Assembly: GCA_944363755.1 (NCBI GenBank)
Contig: CALVVC010000072.1
Location: forward strand, 1 to 5,394
DNA from: an uncultured Bacilli bacterium
GTDB taxonomy: Bacteria > Bacillota_I > Bacilli_A > RF39 > UBA660
Direction: 5' to 3'
Length of the DNA: 5,394 nucleotides
Shown piece after piece: positions 1-5,054 of the stretch; position 1 is the stretch's first letter; every line of letters starts with the position of its first letter. The position numbers were made by a program, and so were the translations under genes. The notes under the pieces were generated by a model. That model saw nothing but the letters and a program-made list of their open reading frames with translations. It made no database searches and had not been told where the DNA came from.

Positions 1-1103
1 GTTACATTTGGTTTTATCATTGGATCTAACTCTGTTGTATTACTTCCTCCAATCCAAGCACTTGGGTTACTACTACTTGTCTCAAACTTTCCTACCCATA
101 TTCCCCTTAGTTCTTCATCTCCAAATGTAAAAGCATCTGGAGTATACCAATCATCTTCACTTATTCCTTCATTTACTATATACTTGGCACTTCCTCTATT
201 CTTTACATTTTCACTAACAAACTTTATATCTATTTCTCCTGGTAAAGCTTTTGTTGGTGTTGTATCTAGAAACTTTCCTTGTTTTCCATAGTAATTAGTC
301 CCATCCTCACTACCTATAGAATAACTATATCTTGGTATCCATACCCACATTGTCTCTATATCATCCATTTTTATTACTGTCCCATTAGATGCTTTAAGAT
401 AATTATTTCTTGTTGATTCTGATACTGTTACGGCATTTGCCCACTTCAACTCATCATAGTTATACCAATCATTATTAGTATTACTTCTATCCGCTTTTAC
501 CCAATTACTTCCATTATAAGAGACTGCAATCATTCCATCATCTAACATTGGACTATTTGGACTATTACTTTCTCTATCAAAACTTTCTACTACTATCTTA
601 CTTTGATATATTGTCCCTTGAACACTATTATCTGCTTCTTCATCTAACCACATCCATAATTTGTATGTTACTTTATCACTTGGACTTAATATATCTTCTC
701 CATATATTTCAAATGTCCCTTTTCCATAACTATTTACTTTTATAACACCACTATCATAGCCATTACTTCCTGTCATCTTCATCTTTATATATCTATTATC
801 TAAGGTATTATTTACATCTTCTTCAAGTGATATATGATAATATGCATCTATATTACCTGTATTTGTAATTGTAAAAGTATAAGGAGTAGTCTTTAATCCC
901 TTACTATCAGATATAGGTGCCATATTTTCTAAATTAATATTATCTCCTTCACTAAAATCTACTTTAAGTATTCCTGCTGTTAAACTTATTTCTTTTTCTC
1001 CTTCTAAGTTCATTGTTAATAAAGCATAACTTGTTCCTATTAAAGAAATTATACTTACTGCAATTACTACTACTGATATTATTATATATTTTCTTCTTTC
1101 CAT
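1..1103 (-). CDS. Large exported surface protein, SipW-cognate-like N-terminus plus WIPRY domain (3' end off window)
   Basis: I see an open frame of 367 codons with no stop before the window edge. It starts at an ATG with a strong AAGGAG site 8 nt upstream. Residues 1-5 are positively charged (MERRK) and residues 6-22 are hydrophobic. A GTSYA motif at 23-27 then suggests cleavage after Ala27, as in SipW-type signal peptides. Residues about 35-175 are rich in beta-type sequence (DSKGL at 66-70, FTITNTG at 77-83) and are clearly homologous to the 182-residue neighbour. Residues about 185-367 form a second region with aromatic motifs WVWIPRY (253-259), DDWYTPDAFTFG (317-328) and GIWVGKFE (334-341). 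I recognise this pattern from many exported or phage-like proteins of gut Bacillota but cannot give it a family name. The C-terminus may be a C-type-lectin/formylglycine-enzyme-like fold, but that part lies outside. The gene appears to have its own promoter and follows a terminator. Function is unknown; a cell-surface or matrix role is inferred. Confidence 0.85.
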   Translation of the reverse strand, partial: MERRKYIIISVVVIAVSIISLIGTSYALLTMNLEGEKEISLTAGILKVDFSEGDNINLENMAPISDSKGLKTTPYTFTITNTGNIDAYYHISLEEDVNNTLDNRYIKMKMTGSNGYDSGVIKVNSYGKGTFEIYGEDILSPSDKVTYKLWMWLDEEADNSVQGTIYQSKIVVESFDRESNSPNSPMLDDGMIAVSYNGSNWVKADRSNTNNDWYNYDELKWANAVTVSESTRNNYLKASNGTVIKMDDIETMWVWIPRYSYSIGSEDGTNYYGKQGKFLDTTPTKALPGEIDIKFVSENVKNRGSAKYIVNEGISEDDWYTPDAFTFGDEELRGIWVGKFETSSSNPSAWIGGSNTTELDPMIKPNV

Positions 1104-1183
1104 TTTCTCTACTCCTTACTACTATTCTCTATCATTTCTAATTTTAATATTACCTATTATTTCTATTCTTATACTTTTTATTA

Positions 1184-1212
1184 TCTATATAAACATCTTC
1201 ACTTAAAATCAA
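1184..1212 (-). promoter_or_regulatory. Candidate sigma-A promoter for the large surface-protein gene
   Basis: TTGATT (1212-1207) and TATAGA (1189-1184) are separated by 17 bp, each matching 4 of 6 consensus positions. The site lies just downstream of the terminator at 1226-1257 and gives a leader of about 75 nt. Its position makes sense, but the match is modest in such AT-rich DNA. Confidence 0.4.
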
Positions 1213-1225
1213 TTATTTAGACAAT

Positions 1226-1257
1226 AAAAAGAATAGAATAATACTAATTACTCTATT
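1226..1257 (-). terminator. Intrinsic terminator after the 182-residue gene
   Basis: On the minus strand, AATAGAGTAAT and ATTATTCTATT form an 11-bp stem (one G-U pair) with a TAGT loop, followed by C and five T. Five A before the stem can extend the pairing. On the plus strand the same hairpin is followed by seven T (1256-1262), so it could act in both directions. It separates the two surface-protein genes into different transcripts. Confidence 0.7.
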
Positions 1258-1278
1258 TTTTTAAGACATAACAAAAGA

Positions 1279-1295
1279 AAGTAATATTATTACTT
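1279..1295. repeat. 17-bp perfect inverted repeat in the intergenic region
   Basis: AAGTAATATTATTACTT reads as perfect 8-bp arms around one base. As RNA from the minus strand it would give a 7-bp A/T stem with a 3-nt loop, followed by the mildly T-rich TCTTTTGTT. It could be a weak extra terminator or an operator. It could also be chance in AT-rich sequence. Confidence 0.3.
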
Positions 1296-1312
1296 AAATA
1301 TTTATAAAACTG

Positions 1313-1321
1313 CCCCCCCCC
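1313..1321. repeat. Homopolymer tract C9 (G9 on the coding strand)
   Basis: Nine consecutive C occur in DNA that otherwise rarely has more than three G or C in a row. The tract lies 38 bp past the stop codon of the 182-residue exported protein and about 210 bp before the start of the large surface-protein gene. It is upstream of the intervening terminator. Tracts like this are prone to slipped-strand length change and often mark phase-variable surface loci. Here it is not inside a clear gene or between the -35 and -10 of a recognised promoter. Confidence 0.95.
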
Positions 1322-1358
1322 ATGTAGCATTTATGATATGCATATTTATACCTTCTTT

Positions 1359-1907
1359 CTATCTAACTTGATCTCCTGTTATTCTAAGTTTTCCTTTCCA
1401 AACTTGACCTCCAAAGTCTCCATCTACTTCAATTGTTGGCCATACTCTTAAAATATAACTATTCTCTTCTCCTCTATTTAAAGTACCTTGATCTAATATT
1501 CTAGAACCATCTACACCTAGACTCTCTAAATACTCTGCAGTACCGGTTAAACCATTTTTATCAATACTATACTTTAAATACTTATCATCAAGTTTTACAT
1601 CAGGAGAAGCAATCTCTACATTATCTAAATAAATAACATAATTAACTGATGCTGTACCTGTATTTTCCAAAGTAAAATCATAACCTGTTAAAGCCAAACC
1701 TTCACTATCAGTTAATGGATAAGTATCTTCTAAACTAATAGTATTACCTTCATTTAATCTTAGTTCTAAACTACCTAATGTTATAACATTCTCACTACCT
1801 GTTTTACTAAAACTAAAAGCCGCAAATGATAAAGCAATTACAATTATTATTAAAGCAACTAATAAAATCACTAACATTATCTTATTTTTATTATCTTTTT
1901 TACTCAT
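1359..1907 (-). CDS. Exported 182-residue protein with SipW-cognate/TasA-like N-terminal domain
   Basis: The start ATG has AGGTGAG (1919-1913) 5 nt upstream. Residues 1-9 are charged (MSKKDNKNK) and residues 10-28 form a long hydrophobic helix. This is followed by AAFSFSKTG (29-37), which fits a SipW-type export signal or membrane anchor. Residues about 40-178 are predicted beta-rich: LGSLELRLNEG (44-54), TDSEGLALTGYDFTLENTG (66-84), LDDKYLKY (106-113) and YILRVWPTIE (151-160). The same sequence of motifs occurs at residues 40-155 of the larger downstream protein, so the two are paralogues over this domain. TasA/CalY biofilm-fibre proteins have the same export signal and size range, but I see no decisive family signature. 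A sigma-A promoter overlapping the gerM stop suggests vegetative expression, unlike the sporulation genes upstream. It has no cysteine and no sortase motif. Function is unknown. Confidence 0.85.
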   Translation of the reverse strand: MSKKDNKNKIMLVILLVALIIIVIALSFAAFSFSKTGSENVITLGSLELRLNEGNTISLEDTYPLTDSEGLALTGYDFTLENTGTASVNYVIYLDNVEIASPDVKLDDKYLKYSIDKNGLTGTAEYLESLGVDGSRILDQGTLNRGEENSYILRVWPTIEVDGDFGGQVWKGKLRITGDQVR

Positions 1908-1932
1908 ATCATCTCACCTACGTTACATTTAA

Positions 1933-1961
1933 AGTATAACATCATTAACTACATCTTTCAA
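1933..1961 (-). promoter_or_regulatory. Strong sigma-A-type promoter with extended -10
   Basis: TTGAAA (1961-1956, 5/6 of consensus) and TATACT (1938-1933, 5/6) are separated by 17 bp. TGT directly before the -10 makes an extended TGn element. The -35 overlaps the gerM stop codon. A start near 1926 gives a leader of about 19 nt containing the AGGTGAG ribosome site of the 182-residue gene. It is the best vegetative promoter in the window. Confidence 0.65.
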
Positions 1962-2920
1962 GCCACTTTTACATTAAAATCTCTTCTTTTTACAGTTTCT
2001 ATATTTTTATTATCAATTTTAAAACTAATAGTATTAACTGAATAATTTGAAAAAACAGAATAACTAAGTGTATATAATACTTCTTCTTTTATAAGACTAT
2101 CATTATCAAATAAATAATTATTAAAATTAAGTATTAATAAATCTTCATCTACTATCTCTTTATCTATTAATTTCACATTCTCATTTAATATACTTCTTAA
2201 ATTATCTTCATAAATATAACTAGTAGTAAGTTCCTCAACTATTATATCTATTTTATCTTTATTATCATTATTATTCAAATATTTAGTAACTGGTACATAA
2301 TAAATATCATCATTTATATCTTCTCCATAATAAATAACTACTTTAGTAATATTATCTAAAGTATTATAAACATATTCATTATTAATACCTATATCTCTTG
2401 TTAAAGGCATAGTTATTTTCTTAGTACTATTAGGATATGTTTTTAAAGGATTCCCTTTTATAGTAATATTTACTCTATTAATATCATCTAATTCAGTTAT
2501 TGAATAGACAATAGATTCTATTAATTTATGAGATAACTCTTCATCTATATCTAATAGTTCTAAAGAAAAATCTAAAGTAATTAAATCATCTTCTATAATA
2601 ATATCATTTAATTTAGTATTCTTAGGTATAATAGCCCTTAACCTATCAGGAAATTTACTATTACTACTAATAGTCAAGTTATTTATAATACTTAAAATAT
2701 TATCTTCTAAAGTATCTTCATCTAATAAAACTTTAGTCTTAACTAAATAATTATTCTCATCTAACAAGTAAATAGATGAATTAGCAAGATCTGTTATATA
2801 TTCAAACTCCAAATTAGTTTCAAGTGTTTTTTCTGTTAAAGGTATTAAATAGATAGTCATAATTATAAATAGACTCATAGTAGTAATAAATATTTTTCTT
2901 AAAGCTTTTTTTCTTAGCAT
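1958..2920 (-). CDS. gerM: GerM-like sporulation protein with two GerMN domains
   Basis: GerM in Bacillus subtilis is made in the mother cell and needed for assembly or stability of the SpoIIQ-SpoIIIAH channel complex (established knowledge). This 320-residue product has a basic N-terminus and one membrane helix (about 9-28). Two repeated GerMN-type domains follow, about 45-158 and 193-305. The first shows the typical FPDRLRAIIPKNTKLNDI (90-107) and DLITLDFSLELL (112-123) pattern; the second has the equivalent LNENVKLIDKEIVDEDLLILNF (245-266). Length and double-domain layout agree with GerM. Unlike the B. subtilis protein it has no cysteine at all, so it cannot be a lipoprotein and is probably held by its N-terminal helix. 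AGGTGA sits just before the ATG. The neighbours gerE and spoIIIAH strongly support the assignment. A terminator lies 22 bp before the start, so the source of transcription is unclear. Confidence 0.85.
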   Translation of the reverse strand: MLRKKALRKIFITTMSLFIIMTIYLIPLTEKTLETNLEFEYITDLANSSIYLLDENNYLVKTKVLLDEDTLEDNILSIINNLTISSNSKFPDRLRAIIPKNTKLNDIIIEDDLITLDFSLELLDIDEELSHKLIESIVYSITELDDINRVNITIKGNPLKTYPNSTKKITMPLTRDIGINNEYVYNTLDNITKVVIYYGEDINDDIYYVPVTKYLNNNDNKDKIDIIVEELTTSYIYEDNLRSILNENVKLIDKEIVDEDLLILNFNNYLFDNDSLIKEEVLYTLSYSVFSNYSVNTISFKIDNKNIETVKRRDFNVKVA

Positions 2921-2942
2921 ATAATCACCTAATAAAGTATAT

Positions 2943-2970
2943 AAAAAAAAGTACTTATTTAGTACTTTTT
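2943..2970 (-). terminator. Strong intrinsic terminator overlapping the gerE stop codon
   Basis: AAAAAGTACT and AGTACTTTTT form a perfect 10-bp stem around a 5-nt loop (AAATA), and the T run totals eight (2950-2943). The 5' arm begins inside the gerE TAA stop codon (2971-2969). Its end is only 22 bp before the gerM ATG. The plus strand also has a T run (2966-2970), but it is part of the stem, so activity for minus-strand transcripts is the main call. Confidence 0.85.
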
Positions 2971-3172
2971 ATAAACTAATTTCATTTAATTTTAATAGTT
3001 CTATAACAGCATTAGCTCGCCCTTTAACACCAAGCTTCTGCATAACATTAGAAATATGATTTCTAACTGTTTTTTCACTAATATTTAAAGATAATGCAAT
3101 CTCTTTAGTAGAAAGACCACTTACTAAAAGAGTAAAAACTTCTTTTTCTCTTGTTGTTAATATTCCTCTCAT
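2969..3172 (-). CDS. gerE: Spore-formation transcription factor GerE (LuxR-type HTH)
   Basis: This 67-residue protein is a stand-alone LuxR/GerE-type helix-turn-helix with no receiver or sensor domain. The core TTREKEVFTLL (6-16), STKEIALSLNISEKTVRNHI (21-40) and MQKLGVKGRANAV (44-56) closely matches B. subtilis GerE as I recall it, including the near-identical ISEKTVRNHISN and MQKLGVKGR stretches. B. subtilis GerE has 74 residues; this one only lacks a few disordered N-terminal residues. In Bacillus, GerE acts late in the mother cell with sigma-K, activating or repressing coat genes. The ATG follows an AAAGGGG site (3185-3179) with 6 nt spacing. Upstream are a sigma-K-like -10 and a 13-bp palindrome; downstream a terminator overlaps the stop. 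There is no terminator between spoIIIAH and gerE, so read-through from the earlier gene is possible. Confidence 0.95.
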   Translation of the reverse strand: MRGILTTREKEVFTLLVSGLSTKEIALSLNISEKTVRNHISNVMQKLGVKGRANAVIELLKLNEISL

Positions 3173-3193
3173 AATTATCCCCTTTCCTAATTC

Positions 3194-3206
3194 TTGACTT
3201 AGTCAA
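3194..3206. promoter_or_regulatory. 13-bp perfect palindrome near the predicted gerE transcription start (putative operator)
   Basis: TTGACTTAGTCAA is a perfect 6-bp inverted repeat around one base. It begins 4 bp downstream of the sigma-K-like -10 and ends 9 bp before the gerE ribosome site. A protein bound here would cover the start of transcription, as many repressors do. It does not resemble the known GerE binding consensus (RWWTRGGYNNYY), so the binding factor is unknown. Confidence 0.4.
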
Positions 3207-3209
3207 TAG

Positions 3210-3238
3210 TATTTTATGAGAAAAGGAATATTTGTTGT
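3210..3238 (-). promoter_or_regulatory. gerE: Sigma-K-like promoter for gerE
   Basis: CATAAAATA (3218-3210) matches the sigma-K -10 consensus CATANNNTA exactly. The -35 consensus is only a short AC. Candidates lie at 3238-3237 (18 bp away) and 3235-3234 (15 bp away), so neither spacing is ideal against the usual 16-17. Since gerE depends on sigma-K in Bacillus, position and gene identity support the call. A start near 3203 would give a leader of about 30 nt. Confidence 0.45.
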
Positions 3239-3249
3239 AGATAAAAGAA

Positions 3250-3786
3250 CTAATTACCTTCAAATTTAACCGTTATAGTTTTCTTAGTATCATATTCTCC
3301 TTGAATAGTTCTCATGATGTTGTTAGCAAGTGTTACATCATGTTTTTTCTTAGCAGCGACGACAGTTATTGTATTATTATCTATTTTAACGAAACTATCA
3401 AGTTTATGTTTTTCTTTAATTAATTTTTCTAACTTTTCTTCTTCTCCTTCTATTACTGATAAGTATTTCAACTCTTCATAAGCATTATTTTTCTCATCAG
3501 TAGTAGACTTTTCATTAGTCATTGTTGTTTTTAGTTCTTCTTTTTCTTTATCACGTTCTTCATCTAGACTTACTCTTAAAGCTGTTAGACTATCAGCTTC
3601 ATCTACTTCACTAATAGTATTTTCGTCAGTAGTATCAGTATTATTATCTTTTTCTTTTGCCTCTTCTTTAGTTTCTGTAGAAGAACTTGCGATAAGTAAG
3701 TCGTTAGGCATAGTTATATAATAAACACTAAGGACTAAGATAAGACTAAAAAGAGTTAAAAACCATAAATTTTGTTTATTAATCAT
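3250..3786 (-). CDS. spoIIIAH: Stage III sporulation protein SpoIIIAH
   Basis: SpoIIIAH is a mother-cell membrane protein that binds SpoIIQ of the forespore across the intermembrane space and forms a ring with a YscJ/FliF-like fold (established knowledge). The 178-residue product opens with KQNLWFLTLFSLILVLSVYYITMP (4-27), nearly the hallmark N-terminal helix of Bacillus SpoIIIAH. An acidic, T/S-rich linker follows (about 36-65). The ring-forming domain is about 66-178, with LRVSLDEERDKEKEEL (70-85), the helical EKNNAYEELKYLSVIEGEEEKLEKLIKEK stretch (98-126) and the ITVVAAKKKHDVTLANNIM strand-helix unit (140-158). B. subtilis SpoIIIAH has 218 residues; the shortening is in the linker. GGGAGG lies 6 nt before the ATG. 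Normally it is the last gene of the eight-gene spoIIIA operon. Here the upstream gene is an unrelated PLP enzyme and the downstream ones are gerE and gerM. Confidence 0.93.
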   Translation of the reverse strand: MINKQNLWFLTLFSLILVLSVYYITMPNDLLIASSSTETKEEAKEKDNNTDTTDENTISEVDEADSLTALRVSLDEERDKEKEELKTTMTNEKSTTDEKNNAYEELKYLSVIEGEEEKLEKLIKEKHKLDSFVKIDNNTITVVAAKKKHDVTLANNIMRTIQGEYDTKKTITVKFEGN

Positions 3787-3810
3787 TTGCTTCCTCCCTT
3801 TTACTAATAC

Positions 3811-3839
3811 AATCTATGAAGGAAGAAATATTTTTATGA
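3811..3839 (-). promoter_or_regulatory. spoIIIAH: Sigma-E-like promoter for spoIIIAH
   Basis: TCATAAA (3839-3833) and CATAGATT (3818-3811) are 14 bp apart, the spacing of the sigma-E consensus KMATATT-N14-CATACAMT. They match it at 5/7 and 6/8 positions. The -35 overlaps the stop codon of the PLP-enzyme gene. The spoIIIA operon is sigma-E-dependent in Bacillus, and the gene here has lost its usual operon partners, so an own promoter is expected. The leader would be only about 18 nt. Confidence 0.4.
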
Positions 3840-5054
3840 CTCTAAATTACTAACTGCTTTAATAACGGCAAGACGACCATAAGCATAAGTTAAGGACCCT
3901 TGTTGATAAGCAATGTAAGGACTTCTTAATGGCCCATCACAAGAAAGTTCTATAGATGATCCTTGAGTAAAAGAACCACTTGCCATAATTACCTTATCAG
4001 TATATCCTGGCATATCATCAGGAATTGGTAATGAGTTAGAATCAATTGGAGAATTCATTTGTATACCTTGAGTATATTTTATTAAGTCTTTTTCATTATT
4101 AAAGATAATATTTTGGACTATATCAGCTCTTTTCTCATTATATTTAGGCTCTACATTATAACCTAATTCTTCTAATAAAGCAGAAGTGAATATTGCAGTT
4201 TTTAGGGATGATGAGACAACACTAGGTGCAAGAAATAGTCCTTGGAATAGTTGTTTATTAATACCTAAAGATGGTCCTACTTCTTTTCCTTCCCCTGGTA
4301 GAGTTAAACGTTCGGCACAGGCATTAATAAGATTACTCCTACCCACGATGTAAGCACCATTAGGGGCAATACCACCACCTAAGTTTTTAATTAGGGAACC
4401 AACAGCAATATCGGCCCCTACTTCTATAGGTTCTCTACTACTTACAAATTCACAATAACAGTTATCTACCATAATAATGATATCTTTATCAATAGATTTA
4501 ATAAAACTAATAATAGACTCTACTTTGTCAATAGTAAGACTACATCTAGTAGAATATCCTTTACTTCTTTGGATTTCTATTACTTTAATTTTATTAGTTG
4601 TAATAACTTCTTTAATCTTATCATAGTCAAAATCATTATTAACTAAATCTACTTGCATATAATTAATACCAAAGCTTTTTAGTGATGATGGATTATCTAC
4701 AAGTCCTATAACTTCATCCATAGTATCATAAGGTTTACCTGTAATACTTAAAAGAGTATCTCCAGGACGAAGTAATGCAAAGAAAGCGACAGTTAAGGCA
4801 TGAGAGCCTGAGATAAACTGATTACGAACAAGGGCATCTTCACTTTTAAAGATATCAGAATATATTCTTTCTAATTTATCTCTACCTACATCATTATAAC
4901 CATAACCAGTAGTAGCATTAAAATCAGTTTCAGCGACTTGTTCTTTTATAAAGGCATTCAATACTTTCTCACTATTTATTCTTTCTAATTCATCTATCTT
5001 ATTTAGTTCATCTTTAATCTTTAAATCTATTTTTTTAATTAGTTCTTCAAACAC
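3834..5054 (-). CDS. PLP-dependent methionine gamma-lyase family protein (YnbB-like)
   Basis: This belongs to the fold-type I PLP enzymes of the Met_gamma_lyase family (YnbB, once labelled aluminium resistance protein). The true substrate is not settled for the family; C-S lyase activity is presumed. Counting from the GTG start gives 406 residues, typical of the family. In the numbering of the longer ATG form (411 residues), landmarks are TGYGYND (54-60), the cofactor phosphate-binding region SGSHAL (87-92), Asp202 in VDNCYCEF, expected to contact the pyridine nitrogen, and Lys228 in [10 protein letters not shown] as the probable Schiff-base lysine. The C-terminal domain ends with [18 protein letters not shown] (365-382). 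An ATG at 5069 lacks a ribosome site, whereas GTG at 5054 has GGAGGT 7 nt upstream, so I chose 5054. It overlaps the stop of the SDR gene by 8 nt, which suggests translational coupling in one operon. No link to sporulation is evident. Confidence 0.9.
   Translation of the reverse strand: MFEELIKKIDLKIKDELNKIDELERINSEKVLNAFIKEQVAETDFNATTGYGYNDVGRDKLERIYSDIFKSEDALVRNQFISGSHALTVAFFALLRPGDTLLSITGKPYDTMDEVIGLVDNPSSLKSFGINYMQVDLVNNDFDYDKIKEVITTNKIKVIEIQRSKGYSTRCSLTIDKVESIISFIKSIDKDIIIMVDNCYCEFVSSREPIEVGADIAVGSLIKNLGGGIAPNGAYIVGRSNLINACAERLTLPGEGKEVGPSLGINKQLFQGLFLAPSVVSSSLKTAIFTSALLEELGYNVEPKYNEKRADIVQNIIFNNEKDLIKYTQGIQMNSPIDSNSLPIPDDMPGYTDKVIMASGSFTQGSSIELSCDGPLRSPYIAYQQGSLTYAYGRLAVIKAVSNLES

Noticed and set aside
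548..745. Plus-strand open frame of 65 codons
   Set aside because: It lies antisense within the large surface-protein gene, is composed almost wholly of Leu, Tyr, Ile, Phe and His as expected for a shadow of AT-rich coding DNA, and has no ribosome site.
3..1103. Large protein as part of a prophage tail fibre
   Set aside because: WIPRY-type domains also occur in phage-like genes, but the export signal and the absence of any phage gene in the window favour a host surface protein.
1104..1358. Possible small RNA or riboswitch in the 255-bp gap between the surface genes
   Set aside because: Beyond the terminator, the short palindrome, the G9 tract and the promoter I see no conserved aptamer core or structured G+C-rich element.
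2924..2935. GerE-box-like sequence (TAGGTGATT) in the gerM leader
   Set aside because: It coincides with the gerM ribosome binding site, which alone explains the AGGTGA core; similar AGGTGA sites occur before other genes.
2936..2941. TATACT as a -10 for gerM
   Set aside because: No -35 lies at proper distance, and transcription would begin within the ribosome site, leaving a leader too short for normal initiation.
3173..3249. Terminator between spoIIIAH and gerE
   Set aside because: The only inverted repeat is the 13-bp palindrome with a one-base centre, which has no T run after it and cannot form a stable terminator hairpin.
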